Position numbers and translations under genes: made by a program. DNA of 64,000 bases from Sulfuriferula nivalis. GTDB taxonomy: Bacteria > Pseudomonadota > Gammaproteobacteria > Burkholderiales > Sulfuriferulaceae. Location of the stretch: the NCBI RefSeq assembly GCF_009937995.1, contig NZ_AP021881.1, forward strand, positions 434,001-498,000, read 5' to 3'. The stretch's first letter is position 1, and every line of letters starts with the position of its first letter. The notes under the pieces were generated by a model, which ran no database searches, was not told where the DNA came from, and saw only the letters and a program-made list of their open reading frames with translations. Below are positions 29,991-39,133 of the stretch, piece after piece.

Positions 29991-30254
29991 TGGGATTGGT
30001 GTAAGCATGCAGATATGCAACCCGTCATGTGTACAGAATTACAATGGTTACTTAGTTTTATGAAAATTCTTTAATAATCAGGCTGCTAATCCTGTTGTAA
30101 TTGTGGTAATTATGAAGAATTTATTACAGTGTTTGCATAGTTGTAAAAAAACAACAATTCATAAAAACTACTTGCCCGTACGCCAACCAGCCCCGATAAT
30201 CGCAGCAGCTTCCAGTAGGGAGTGAACTTTTAATTTTTCCATATGGAGATTTAT

Positions 30255-31427
30255 ATGAACAAAAAACTTATCGCAATCGCAATCGCTACTGCAGTTTCAG
30301 CGCCAGCAATGGCTGCTACAAGCAACGTTGAAGTATACGGCTTGATGTCTATGGGCGTTGACTCAGTTAATACAGATTTGTTAAATGGTACTAGCAACCG
30401 TGTTGGTCGTGTTTCTGACTACGCTTCACGTATCGGTTTCAAAGGTAATGAAGATTTAGGTAATGGCTTGAAAGCTGTATGGCAAATTGAATCAGGTGTT
30501 ACTGCTGATGGTGGTACCGCTGCAGGTAACGCTACTAATGGTTCTACATCTACCGCAACAGCTGGTACAGGTTCTATAGGCGGTGCTACTACTGCTTTTG
30601 GTGGTGCTGCATTACGTAATACGTTTGTTGGTTTGTCAGACCAAGCTTTGGGTACTGTAATGATTGGTAAAATCGACACTCCATACAAATCATCTACAGG
30701 TCGTTTAGATCAGTTTTCTGACACCTTAGGTGATTATAATAACTTGGTAGGTGCAGCATCAGGCGTTGCTGCAACTAGCTATTTCGATTTGCGTCCAGCT
30801 AACGTAGCTGCATATGCAACTCCTAACTTCTCTGGCTTTTCTGCTGTAGCTGGTTATGTATTTGGTGGCGAATCTGCTACTTCAGGTACTGCAAGCAACG
30901 GTAATGCATATTCATTGGGCGCTATGTACGATGCTGGTCCTTTGTACTTGACAGCTGCTTATGAAAAACATAACTTGGGTTCTGGCGCTTCGGGTTCATT
31001 ATCAACAGGGTTGGCTACGGCTGGTCTAGAGCGTAAAGCATGGAAATTAGGTGCTGCTTACAGCATCATGGATTTCACCTTGGCTACTATGTATGAAAAA
31101 ACAGATGATAACTTAGGTGCTGCTGGTGTTAGTGCATACGGTCACAACACATGGTTCTTGTCTGGTAAATACCAGATGGGTGCTGTAGCGTTGAAAGCAC
31201 AGTATGCAAAGGCTGGTGAAATTGACAATGTTGCAAATTCAGGCGCTAAAATGTACACAGTTGGTGCGGATTATGGCTTCAGCAAGCGTACAACTGCATA
31301 CGTTCTGTACACCAAAATCAGCAACGATGCTGCTGCTAACTACAACTTCGCATACAATGCAGCGCCTGGCTCTGCAGCTGGTGCTGATGTAGCTGGCTTC
31401 TCATTGGGTATGAAGCACTCATTCTAA
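30255..31427 (+). CDS. Betaproteobacterial general porin (OmpC/Porin_4 type)
   Basis: A 390-residue trimeric outer-membrane porin: signal peptide with AMA cleavage (about 1-20), mature start ATSNVEVYGLM, 16-strand barrel pattern, and terminal Phe (GMKHSF). GGAG before ATG 30255 sets the start; an ATG 12 bp earlier is ignored. Codon use is skewed to a small set (GGT, GCT, AAC), as in highly expressed genes, unlike its neighbours. The 264-bp upstream gap is AT-rich with a GTTGT/ACAAC hairpin near 30139, and holds no gene. Confidence 0.95.
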   Translation: MNKKLIAIAIATAVSAPAMAATSNVEVYGLMSMGVDSVNTDLLNGTSNRVGRVSDYASRIGFKGNEDLGNGLKAVWQIESGVTADGGTAAGNATNGSTSTATAGTGSIGGATTAFGGAALRNTFVGLSDQALGTVMIGKIDTPYKSSTGRLDQFSDTLGDYNNLVGAASGVAATSYFDLRPANVAAYATPNFSGFSAVAGYVFGGESATSGTASNGNAYSLGAMYDAGPLYLTAAYEKHNLGSGASGSLSTGLATAGLERKAWKLGAAYSIMDFTLATMYEKTDDNLGAAGVSAYGHNTWFLSGKYQMGAVALKAQYAKAGEIDNVANSGAKMYTVGADYGFSKRTTAYVLYTKISNDAAANYNFAYNAAPGSAAGADVAGFSLGMKHSF

Positions 31428-31464
31428 TCCCTCGCTGGCTTTTGCCAGTTAAGGTTTAGTTGAT

Positions 31465-31498
31465 TAAAAGCAGGCGACCAAAAGTTGCCTGCTTTTTT
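31465..31498 (+). terminator. Porin terminator
   Basis: GCAGGCGAC, a short loop and GTTGCCTGC form a 9-bp stem with one G-T pair, followed by six T. It lies 37 bp past the porin stop. Confidence 0.92.
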
Positions 31499-31511
31499 GT
31501 TTGTTTAATAG

Positions 31512-31526
31512 GGGGTCAGTTCTAAC
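31512..31526 (+). repeat. Dispersed repeat, copy R2
   Basis: GGGGTCAGTTCTAAC, followed by TTTGATGCAATATG. It is an inverted partner of R1 across the permease and porin genes, and similar to R3 at 49510. It lies just after the porin terminator, a position typical of REP/transposon-end-like debris. Confidence 0.75.
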
Positions 31527-31615
31527 TTTGATGCAATATGTCAATGCTACAAACATGAGGTGATGAGTATGTTCATGGCTTGGGTTAGTATTGTATTTTT
31601 GAACAGGTTAATGGT

Positions 31616-32671
31616 ATGTCGATAACACAGGAGGCGCATCGTATTCCCGTGGTCCTGCTCACGGGTTTTTTGGGTAGTGGTAAAACTACGCTGTTGAACC
31701 ACCTCATTGCGCAATTGCCACATACGGCAATTATTATGAATGAATTTGGTGAGATAGGTCTGGATCACCAGTTGCTACAAAAGACAGATGGCCCGCTGGC
31801 ATTATTGCAAGGTGGTTGTGTGTGCTGCACAGTGGCGGGTTCGTTGTCACCGACGTTGCGGAATTTATTTATGGCGGCAAAGAGTGGCGATATACCGCAG
31901 TTTGAGCGAGTGATTATTGAAACCACTGGCATTGCTGATCCCGCACCGATACTGGAAACTTTGCTGAATGACCGATGGGTTGCCGCGCGTTTTGCATTGA
32001 ATAGCGTGGTGACAACTGTGGATGCTGTGTTGGGTGAGCAACAGCTGGATAGCTATTTCGAAGCAGTAAAACAAGTCGCGGTTGCAGACAGATTGCTGAT
32101 TACTAAAGCAGATTTGGCTGGTGAAAAACAGGTGGCGCTGATACGTGAACGATTGGTCACGCTAAATCCTGCTGCACCCATTTTGATGGCGGATCATGGG
32201 CAGATAGAACCTGAATTGATATTGAATGCAGGCATATTTAACCCTGCAACCAAGCAGCCGGAAGTTGCGCAATGGCTAAATGAAGCGCGATATCGGCCTG
32301 TGGTAGCAGGTAAATTAGGCGGCAAAGCTGCGATGAAATCCGATGCCGTACATGATGACCGTATACGTTCATTTAGTTTAACTTATGATGAGCCGCTGGA
32401 ATGGGATGCACTAAACGCTGCGTTACGTATGCTGCTGACGCACCGTGCTAAGTGGGTGTTACGGATGAAAGCGATCGTTAATTTGCAAGGCAAGGAACAC
32501 CCAACGGTGCTGCATGCAGTGGGTCATGTATTTTCACCACCAGTGGATTTGCCAGAATGGCCAGATGCTGATCATCGTAGTCGTTTTGTGTTTATTGTGG
32601 CCGATTTGGATGCGGAAGCGGTCGCCCAGATGCTGGAAGATTTTAAGTCAGCCTATCAGGCAAATAAATAA
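31616..32671 (+). CDS. CobW/G3E-family GTPase, putative metallochaperone
   Basis: A 351-residue G3E P-loop GTPase with Walker A GFLGSGKTTLLN, the metal-binding GCVCC motif, the ETTGIADP switch, and a C-terminal CobW_C domain (about 245-345). Family members deliver Zn or Co to client enzymes, often under zinc limitation (ZagA/YjiA/ZNG1 groups). It sits at the head of an outer-membrane uptake cluster with TonB and ZnuAB-like genes, which suggests zinc. I did not find a convincing Zur box upstream. Confidence 0.88.
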   Translation: MSITQEAHRIPVVLLTGFLGSGKTTLLNHLIAQLPHTAIIMNEFGEIGLDHQLLQKTDGPLALLQGGCVCCTVAGSLSPTLRNLFMAAKSGDIPQFERVIIETTGIADPAPILETLLNDRWVAARFALNSVVTTVDAVLGEQQLDSYFEAVKQVAVADRLLITKADLAGEKQVALIRERLVTLNPAAPILMADHGQIEPELILNAGIFNPATKQPEVAQWLNEARYRPVVAGKLGGKAAMKSDAVHDDRIRSFSLTYDEPLEWDALNAALRMLLTHRAKWVLRMKAIVNLQGKEHPTVLHAVGHVFSPPVDLPEWPDADHRSRFVFIVADLDAEAVAQMLEDFKSAYQANK

Positions 32672-32758
32672 ACGATATCAACATTAGTTGGATTGTAGCT
32701 GACTATTAGGTGTGGATACCGTCAGGTTGATGTCAGTGCATGAGGATAGACTTAACTC

Positions 32759-33073
32759 ATGTTTACCCATGGACACTATTCCAAAATCGCATTCATACTG
32801 GTTCTGCTACTGGCATGGACGCAGCAATTGGTTGCGGCGCACGGTGTGGTGCACCCATTTCAGGATGGGGGCGCGCAACATCATGCGCCTGGCACGGATA
32901 AGCCGCTATGTGATTTATGTGTTATCAGTGCGCTGGATAATATACCGACGGTGCTGCCGGATTTTGATTTGGCGACTGATGCACGCCATGTACTGGCTGC
33001 CGAAGTGCTGGCTAGCCAGACTCAGTTTACCTTTGTATCTTATTCTTCTCGCGCCCCGCCTGTTTTTATTTGA
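32759..33073 (+). CDS. DUF2946-like small exported protein, copy 1
   Basis: A 104-residue protein with an N-terminal hydrophobic segment/signal (about 9-27), a His-containing AAHGVVHPF motif, a CDLC pair at about 61-64 and a C-terminal RAPP motif. This is the layout I associate with DUF2946 proteins found near TonB-dependent metal receptors. It is clearly paralogous to the protein at 37310. The His and Cys residues suggest periplasmic metal binding, but no function is established. It precedes the receptor gene by 64 bp. GAGG lies about 12 nt upstream of the ATG. Confidence 0.72.
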   Translation: MFTHGHYSKIAFILVLLLAWTQQLVAAHGVVHPFQDGGAQHHAPGTDKPLCDLCVISALDNIPTVLPDFDLATDARHVLAAEVLASQTQFTFVSYSSRAPPVFI

Positions 33074-33137
33074 CTGTATGAAATTGCATTGCGCTTAGTC
33101 GTAATGCGTTGATTATTATTGAATAAGGACTAAATCT

Positions 33138-35501
33138 ATGAAACGTAGATTAATTGCGTCCAGCATACTGATGATGCTGGGCGCGTACGCTCATGCGGCG
33201 GATATATCACCCGCGGCATCCCATGAAATAACGTTATCGGGCCAGATTGATGGTCATGTCAATGACTCTTTGGGGCGCGCAATTGCTGCCGCTACGGTTG
33301 CATTGCAGACAGCTGAGGGTAAAACTCTGGCTAGTACGCAGACAGATGCGCAGGGACATTTTGTTTTTTCTCATCTGGCGACTGGTATGTATGCATTAGT
33401 TGCGACCAAGAAGGATTTTCAGACTGGCACCGATATTGTTAATTTGATGTCTGCGGCCAGTAAGGACAGTACGATTACGTTATCAAGTATTAAGGCGCTG
33501 GAAATTGATGTTGTTGCCAAAAAATTGGATAGAGCACGTAATGGTATTGCAGTGGATACGGGTAGCAGCAATTATCATATCAGCTCACAAGATATTGCCG
33601 CCTTGCCACAAGGTGCAGCTACGCCAGTCAATCAGGTGTTGTTGCAAGCTCCGGGTGTGGCCCAGGATTCTTATGGGCAGTTGCATATACGTGGTGATCA
33701 CGGTAATGTGCAATATCGGATTAACGATATTATTATTCCTGAATCTATTTCCGGTTTTGGTCAGTCGCTGGATACGCGTTTTGCTAGTAGCATTAATTTG
33801 CTGACAGGCGCGTTGCCTGCGCAATATGGTTATCGAACCGCCGGGGTAGTGGATATTCATACCAAAAGTGGTGCATTTGAAGATGGTGGCCGGATAGGAA
33901 CGACCATAGGCAGTAATGATACGCGCGAATTGTCGGGTGAGGTGAGTGGGCATAAGGGTGACTTCAGTTATTACCTGAATGCGTCCAGTCTCTCGAACAA
34001 TTTAGGCATAGAAAATCCGACTGCTTCACGCGATGCTATACACGATGCCACAAGTCAGCATAAGGAATTTGGCTACTTTTCCTATTTGCTGAGTGACAGC
34101 TCGCGCCTGAGTTTGATTTTGGGAAATGCAGACAGCAAGTTCCAGATTCCAAATACTGCAGGCTTGACACAAAATTACACCTATACGGGTGTACCTAGTT
34201 ATCCATCAGAAAATCTGAACGAAAATCAGCATGAAACGACACGATACGGCATTCTTGCTTTGCAAGGTACGTTGGGCGATGCATTTGATTACCAAGTGGC
34301 TGCATTCAGCCGTTATTCCAAAGTGCTGTTTGCTCCAGATGTGATCGGTGATCTGATTTATAACGGTGTGGCAAGTCAGGTATTACGTACCAGTCAGGCG
34401 TATGGTGTACAGGCGGATGGAAGTTATCGTATAAACGATCAACACACGCTACGCTCGGGTGTGTTTGTGAGTCAGGAACATCTGGATAATAACAATGACG
34501 TACAGGCATTTACGCTTGATGGTGGTGGTAACCCGACAACCACTTTGACCAGTTTTTCTGATATCAATAGTAAAGTTGCCAATCTGGACGGTGTTTATGT
34601 ACAGGACGAGTGGAAAGCAACGGATAAGCTGACGGTTAATTATGGTGTGCGCTTCGATCAGGTTGATGCGTATGTAACAGGTAGTCAGCTGAGTCCGCGT
34701 CTGGGTGCTGTGTATCAGATTGCGCCAAGCACCACACTGCATGCAGGTTACGCACGTTACTTTACACCACCACCTAATGAGCTGATTAGCGGTCAGACCA
34801 TTGCGTTATCTCAAGGTACAACAGCTGCGCCACCTGGCACCCAGAATGATGCTGTGCAGCCCGAGTCAACGGATTATTATGACATCGGCCTCAGTCATAA
34901 AGTGACACCTGAGTTTACAATTGGCGTGGACAGCTATTATAAGCATGTGACCAATTTGCTGGATGAAGGGCAGTTTGGTGCGGCATTGCTGTACACACCG
35001 TTCAATTACGCCGAGGGCAAAATATATGGTGCGGAGCTAACGGGTAATTACCATAAAGATAATTTCTCAGCTTATTTCAATATCGCCCACTCGGTGGCAT
35101 TGGGTAAGAACATTGTTTCAGCACAATATAATTTTGCAGCGGATGAGCTTGCTTACATTGCCAATAATTGGGTGCATCTGGATCATGATCAAACCATTAC
35201 GGCATCTGTAGGATCGGCGTATCGCTGGCGTGGAACGAAGTATAGTGCTGATGCAGTGTATGGCAGCGGCTTGCGCAGCGGTTTTGCCAATACCTCAAGT
35301 TTGCCAGCTTATGTGCAAGTTAATGTGGCAGCAGCACGTTCATTTGATACCACAGTGCTAGGCAAGATCGAAGGCCGTGTCAGCGTATTAAATCTGTTCG
35401 ATAGCAGTTATGAAATCCGCGATGGTAGTGGTATTGGTGTCGGGGCGCCGCAATATGGGCCACGCCGTGCAGTGCTATTAAGTCTCGATAAATTCTTTTA
35501 A
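33138..35501 (+). CDS. TonB-dependent receptor with CarboxypepD_reg-like N-domain
   Basis: A 787-residue outer-membrane receptor: signal peptide (about 1-20), a carboxypeptidase-regulatory-like beta domain (about 30-115), a plug (about 140-245, with LHIRGDHGNVQYRIND), then a 22-strand barrel ending LSLDKFF. It takes up a ligand using the ExbB-ExbD-TonB set encoded just downstream. Context with CobW and ZnuAB-like genes suggests zinc or a metal complex (ZnuD-like role). The signal peptide is nearly the same as that of the protein at 37709. Confidence 0.92.
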   Translation: MKRRLIASSILMMLGAYAHAADISPAASHEITLSGQIDGHVNDSLGRAIAAATVALQTAEGKTLASTQTDAQGHFVFSHLATGMYALVATKKDFQTGTDIVNLMSAASKDSTITLSSIKALEIDVVAKKLDRARNGIAVDTGSSNYHISSQDIAALPQGAATPVNQVLLQAPGVAQDSYGQLHIRGDHGNVQYRINDIIIPESISGFGQSLDTRFASSINLLTGALPAQYGYRTAGVVDIHTKSGAFEDGGRIGTTIGSNDTRELSGEVSGHKGDFSYYLNASSLSNNLGIENPTASRDAIHDATSQHKEFGYFSYLLSDSSRLSLILGNADSKFQIPNTAGLTQNYTYTGVPSYPSENLNENQHETTRYGILALQGTLGDAFDYQVAAFSRYSKVLFAPDVIGDLIYNGVASQVLRTSQAYGVQADGSYRINDQHTLRSGVFVSQEHLDNNNDVQAFTLDGGGNPTTTLTSFSDINSKVANLDGVYVQDEWKATDKLTVNYGVRFDQVDAYVTGSQLSPRLGAVYQIAPSTTLHAGYARYFTPPPNELISGQTIALSQGTTAAPPGTQNDAVQPESTDYYDIGLSHKVTPEFTIGVDSYYKHVTNLLDEGQFGAALLYTPFNYAEGKIYGAELTGNYHKDNFSAYFNIAHSVALGKNIVSAQYNFAADELAYIANNWVHLDHDQTITASVGSAYRWRGTKYSADAVYGSGLRSGFANTSSLPAYVQVNVAAARSFDTTVLGKIEGRVSVLNLFDSSYEIRDGSGIGVGAPQYGPRRAVLLSLDKFF

Positions 35502-35541
35502 TGATAAGGGGTGGGTATCCCACCTCTGAATGGAGTCAACC

Positions 35542-36189
35542 ATGCAAGATTTACATGAAAGTTGGATAGCTTTTAAACTCGGTGGTGCAATGATTTTGCC
35601 ACTGTCATTGTTAGCTGTGCTGGCACTGGCAATTATGCTGGAAAAAGCGGTGTTGTACTGGCGTTACACGCGCTTGCCTAACAAATTGCAGCAGCTTATA
35701 GAGACGTATGGGTTTGATTGGTCAGTGCTTGAACAGGAATTGTCAGCGCTGGATAGGCATCACTATTTTTTCAGATTTTTCCATGTGGTGATGGCAAATC
35801 GCAATCATCCATACTGGTGGACAGAATCACGTGCTGCTGATGAAGCGCAGGTTATAGAAAGCGGATTGTCACGGAGACTGTGGGTATTAGAAACCATAGT
35901 CACTGCTGCGCCGCTATTAGGTTTGATGGGAACTATAGGCGGCATGATGCATGCGTTTCAGCTAATAGGCGGAGCAGGGCTGGTAAATCCGACTGGAGTG
36001 ACTGGCGGTGTTGCGCAAGCACTGATTGCAACCGCGGTGGGTTTGTTGATAGCACTGATATCATTGTTTGGATTTAATTATTTCTCCCGCCTGCAAGCGC
36101 AAACTATGGATGAAATGGAACGTCTGGGCACGCGCATGATAGACCATATCCGTCTTGATCAGCACGCTACAGATAACATGGGGGCGTAA
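35542..36189 (+). CDS. exbB: ExbB/TolQ-family proton channel subunit
   Basis: A 215-residue MotA/TolQ/ExbB protein with three membrane segments (about 14-36, 112-135 and 155-180), including the conserved APLLGLMGTIGGMMHAF and the Gly/Thr-rich VTGGVAQALIATAVGL. It uses proton motive force to drive TonB. The start at 35542 follows GGAG by 6 nt; an ATG at 35530 is possible. It lies 3 bp before exbD. Confidence 0.92.
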   Translation: MQDLHESWIAFKLGGAMILPLSLLAVLALAIMLEKAVLYWRYTRLPNKLQQLIETYGFDWSVLEQELSALDRHHYFFRFFHVVMANRNHPYWWTESRAADEAQVIESGLSRRLWVLETIVTAAPLLGLMGTIGGMMHAFQLIGGAGLVNPTGVTGGVAQALIATAVGLLIALISLFGFNYFSRLQAQTMDEMERLGTRMIDHIRLDQHATDNMGA

Positions 36190-36191
36190 TC

Positions 36192-36590
36192 ATGAAGTTG
36201 CGTAAAGCACGGGTGCAACGCAAGGGGCGGATAGAAATTATCCCGATGATAGACGTGATGTTTTTTCTGTTGGCGACATTCATGTTGTCTTCGCTGACCA
36301 TGCAGAATTTGAATTCACTTAAGGTGAATTTGCCGCAGGGCAAGGCGGAGCAATTGCATGTAGATACGCCTGTTACTTTAGTGGTGACAGCAGATGGGCA
36401 GCTATTTATTAACCGTACGCCAGTTGTTTTGACTACGCTGGTTCAGGTATTGCATCCATTGCTGCCTACCAGTCATGAAGTTGTGGTGTCGGCTGACAGT
36501 AAGGCGCCGCAAGGGGTCGTGGTAAAGGCCATGTTGCAGGCACGAGTCGCAGGTGCGCAACATTTCCTGATTGCGGTTGCGCATGAGTAA
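36192..36590 (+). CDS. exbD: ExbD-family proton channel subunit
   Basis: A 132-residue ExbD/TolR protein: a short cytoplasmic N-terminus, one membrane helix with the proton-carrying Asp (IIPMIDVMFFLLATFML), and a periplasmic domain. GGGGG precedes the ATG. It overlaps the tonB start by 8 bp. Confidence 0.93.
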   Translation: MKLRKARVQRKGRIEIIPMIDVMFFLLATFMLSSLTMQNLNSLKVNLPQGKAEQLHVDTPVTLVVTADGQLFINRTPVVLTTLVQVLHPLLPTSHEVVVSADSKAPQGVVVKAMLQARVAGAQHFLIAVAHE

Positions 36591-37251
36591 CTACACCATA
36601 GCTGTTCCGGGTGAGGAATTGAGCAGTGGTTTGCGCTGGTCACTGCCTGTGGCATTGTTGTTGTGGGTGATGATGTTATGGATTTTTGGTCGGTATTTTA
36701 CGGCATCAGATCAGCCACAAATTCCGCCAGAGCCGCCAATTGACGCACGCATAGTCGAATTGCCACCACCGCCTGCGCCGCCTAAGCCTGTGGCACAGGT
36801 AGAAAAAGCACCGACGCCGGTCAAAGTGCAGACACCAGTTTTGCAAAAGACCATGCCTGTAGTCGTGCCCAAAGTAGTCGCGCTGGTGACGCCACCGCCA
36901 CAGCCAGTAGCACCGACAGTGGCAGCTCCTCCTCCACCACCAGTTGCACCAACAGTGCCAAGCAGTAATGCCCAAGGTACGGAGCAACTAGGGGCGCGTG
37001 CGCTGTATCAACCTAAACCAAAATTGTCGGAAGATCTGCTGGATGCAACTATGCATGCAGTGGTGATGGCGCGATTTCATATTGCTGCAGATGGCAGTGT
37101 GACGGTTGAATTAACTCAGCCTGCACCTGACCCACGGGTGAATCAGCTGATATTAAAAACTCTGAGAACCTGGCGTTTTTTCCCTGCAATGCAAGCAGGG
37201 AAGCCTGTCGCTTCGGTACAGGAAATTAAAGTTGCGATAGATGTAGATTGA
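36583..37251 (+). CDS. tonB: TonB energy transducer
   Basis: A 222-residue protein: inner-membrane anchor (about 18-38), a long Pro-rich periplasm-spanning part (about 48-130, PPPPAPPKPV and VAPTVAAPPPPP) and a C-terminal TonB domain (about 150-222, ARFHIAADGSV ... LRTWRFFPA). The ATG at 36583 overlaps the exbD end. It probably serves the receptor at 33138 specifically, given the linkage. Confidence 0.93.
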   Translation: MSNYTIAVPGEELSSGLRWSLPVALLLWVMMLWIFGRYFTASDQPQIPPEPPIDARIVELPPPPAPPKPVAQVEKAPTPVKVQTPVLQKTMPVVVPKVVALVTPPPQPVAPTVAAPPPPPVAPTVPSSNAQGTEQLGARALYQPKPKLSEDLLDATMHAVVMARFHIAADGSVTVELTQPAPDPRVNQLILKTLRTWRFFPAMQAGKPVASVQEIKVAIDVD

Positions 37252-37292
37252 TAGTGAGAGGCTAGGACGGCGCTAGTGAATTAGCGGGAAAA

Positions 37293-37305
37293 TCAGTTAT
37301 ACTGA
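37293..37305 (+). promoter_or_regulatory. Palindrome overlapping a possible -10 box
   Basis: TCAGTTATACTGA is a 13-nt palindrome about its central base. TATACT (37298-37303) inside it could be a -10 element. If so, transcription would start at or next to the ATG at 37310, giving a leaderless message. It may also be an operator. It does not clearly match the Zur or Fur consensus. Confidence 0.35.
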
Positions 37306-37309
37306 CTAA

Positions 37310-37624
37310 ATGCTGACACGTCGCCATTTAGCCAAACTTGCTTTCATCCTCATCATACTCTTGACGTGGACGCAACAGCTCGTCGCGGCGCATGGTGTCG
37401 TTCACCCTTGGCATGACGGCAGTACACAGAAACAGGCACCTGGCTCACATAGTCAATTGTGTGATTTATGTGTGGTGAGCGCGCTGGACAGTGCGCCACT
37501 GCCGAATTTTAATCTGCCTGCTGTCACCTCTGTTCCATCCACGTTTATAGTGGTTGCAATAGCGAACCTGCGCCTTGCACCTCCTCGTTGTTATTTATCC
37601 CGCGCGCCTCCTTTGCTTGCTTAA
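37310..37624 (+). CDS. DUF2946-like small exported protein, copy 2
   Basis: A 104-residue paralogue of the protein at 32759. It keeps the hydrophobic start, TWTQQLVAAHGVVHP, the CDLCV pair and a terminal RAPP segment, while the middle and C-terminal parts have diverged. No Shine-Dalgarno is seen before the ATG; see the -10-like box at 37293-37305. It precedes an outer-membrane protein gene by 85 bp, repeating the small-protein plus outer-membrane-protein order of copy 1. Confidence 0.7.
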   Translation: MLTRRHLAKLAFILIILLTWTQQLVAAHGVVHPWHDGSTQKQAPGSHSQLCDLCVVSALDSAPLPNFNLPAVTSVPSTFIVVAIANLRLAPPRCYLSRAPPLLA

Positions 37625-37708
37625 AAATTAAATCATTATTGATGTCGCTCTGTTTCTGCTAATAGTGGAAACATTGCGTCACGTTTTATTTTTAAGTAAG
37701 GATATATC

Positions 37709-39121
37709 ATGAAACGTAAGTTAATTGCGTCTGGCATCTTGATGATGCTGGGTACGTCTGCCTATGCCGGCGACGATCTGGCGGAGATACGCCAAGAAAT
37801 TCAACAAATGAAAGCGAGCTATGAAGCGCGCATCCAGCAGTTAGAAGCCCGTCTCGCGCAAACAGAAGCCGCTGCCAAGCAGGCAGACAAGAAGGCTGAG
37901 CAGGCGGATAGTAAAGCAGAGCAGGCCAGCCAGGTTGCTGCGGTTGCCGCACAACCTGCACCGAGTAAGGAAAGCGCATTTAATCCTGCAGTTTCCCTGA
38001 TATTGGCCGGGACGATGAATCACAGTTCGTTATCGCCATCCACTTATGCCATAGGCGGTTTTATTCCGAGTGGTGGTGAAGTTGCACCTAACGCACGCGG
38101 GTTTTCGCTGGGTGAATCTGAATTGGCGATTAGTGCAAATATCGATCCTGACTATCGTGGCAATTTTGTACTGGCAATGGCACCAGATAACACCGTGGGG
38201 ATAGAAAATGCATTTGTGCAGACGCTGGGACTGGGTCATGGCTTGAGTGCACAGGCGGGGCGTTTTTACTCCAGCATTGGTTATTTGAACAATGTGCACT
38301 CCCATGCCTGGGATTTCACCGATGCGCCACTGGTGTATAAATCGTTTCTGGGTAATCAGTATGCTGATGACGGTGTGCAAGTGAAATGGCTGGCACCAAC
38401 CGAAAGTTTGCTGGTCGAATTGGGTGCAGAGCTGGGTAGCGGGCGTAGTTTTCCGGCCACCACCAAAGATAAAAACGGGAGTGTGGCTGGGGCAGTGTTT
38501 GCGCATGTGGGTGGCGATTATGATGACTCAAATAGCTGGCGTGCTGGTTTGTCATACCTGGGGACGGGCGCACAGGATAGAACCTATGCAGATGTCGATG
38601 CAGCGGGTGTTGCGACGACTAATGCATTTTCAGGCAAAAGTAAAACCTGGATAGGCGACTTTATCTGGAAGTGGGCACCGAATGGTAATGCGACTGTTAA
38701 CAGCCTGAAAATACAGGGCGAGTATATGCATCGTAATGAGGATGGGAATTTGGCCTGTCTGGATAACTCTGCCAGCACCGGTGTATGTACAGGCGTAGCT
38801 GATACTTATACCTCAAGCCAGTCTGGCTGGTATCTGCAAAGTGTGTATCAGTTCATGCCCCATTGGCGAGTAGGTTTGCGTCACGATAGTATGAGCAGTG
38901 GCAGCGTAGTATTGGGCGCTGGTTTGACTGCGGCGGATTTCCCGATTCTGGCGGCGTATAGCCCTAGCCGTAATACAGCGATGGTAGATTACAGTCCGAG
39001 TGAATTTTCGCGTTTCCGCGTGCAATATGCCCGCGATGCGTCACGTCCGACTGAAACTGATAACCAGTTCTCCCTACAATACATCATGAGTCTAGGTGCG
39101 CATGGCGCCCATACTTTCTAG
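37709..39121 (+). CDS. Outer-membrane beta-barrel protein with coiled-coil N-terminus
   Basis: A 470-residue protein: signal peptide (about 1-21) almost identical to that of the TonB receptor, a coiled coil of heptads rich in Lys/Ala/Gln/Glu (about 25-85), then a barrel (about 95-470) ending in His-Thr-Phe. This resembles coiled-coil-anchored porins. It may be a channel for the metal imported by the adjacent ZnuA/ZnuB-like pair. AAGGAT precedes the ATG. The ligand is unknown. Confidence 0.78.
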   Translation: MKRKLIASGILMMLGTSAYAGDDLAEIRQEIQQMKASYEARIQQLEARLAQTEAAAKQADKKAEQADSKAEQASQVAAVAAQPAPSKESAFNPAVSLILAGTMNHSSLSPSTYAIGGFIPSGGEVAPNARGFSLGESELAISANIDPDYRGNFVLAMAPDNTVGIENAFVQTLGLGHGLSAQAGRFYSSIGYLNNVHSHAWDFTDAPLVYKSFLGNQYADDGVQVKWLAPTESLLVELGAELGSGRSFPATTKDKNGSVAGAVFAHVGGDYDDSNSWRAGLSYLGTGAQDRTYADVDAAGVATTNAFSGKSKTWIGDFIWKWAPNGNATVNSLKIQGEYMHRNEDGNLACLDNSASTGVCTGVADTYTSSQSGWYLQSVYQFMPHWRVGLRHDSMSSGSVVLGAGLTAADFPILAAYSPSRNTAMVDYSPSEFSRFRVQYARDASRPTETDNQFSLQYIMSLGAHGAHTF

Positions 39122-39133
39122 GAGTTATTAGAA

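Noticed and set aside
37293-37305. Zur or Fur box before the second DUF2946-like gene
   Set aside because: The palindrome TCAGTTATACTGA shares only a short GTTATA core with Zur sites and does not match the Fur consensus. Kept only as an unspecified palindrome.
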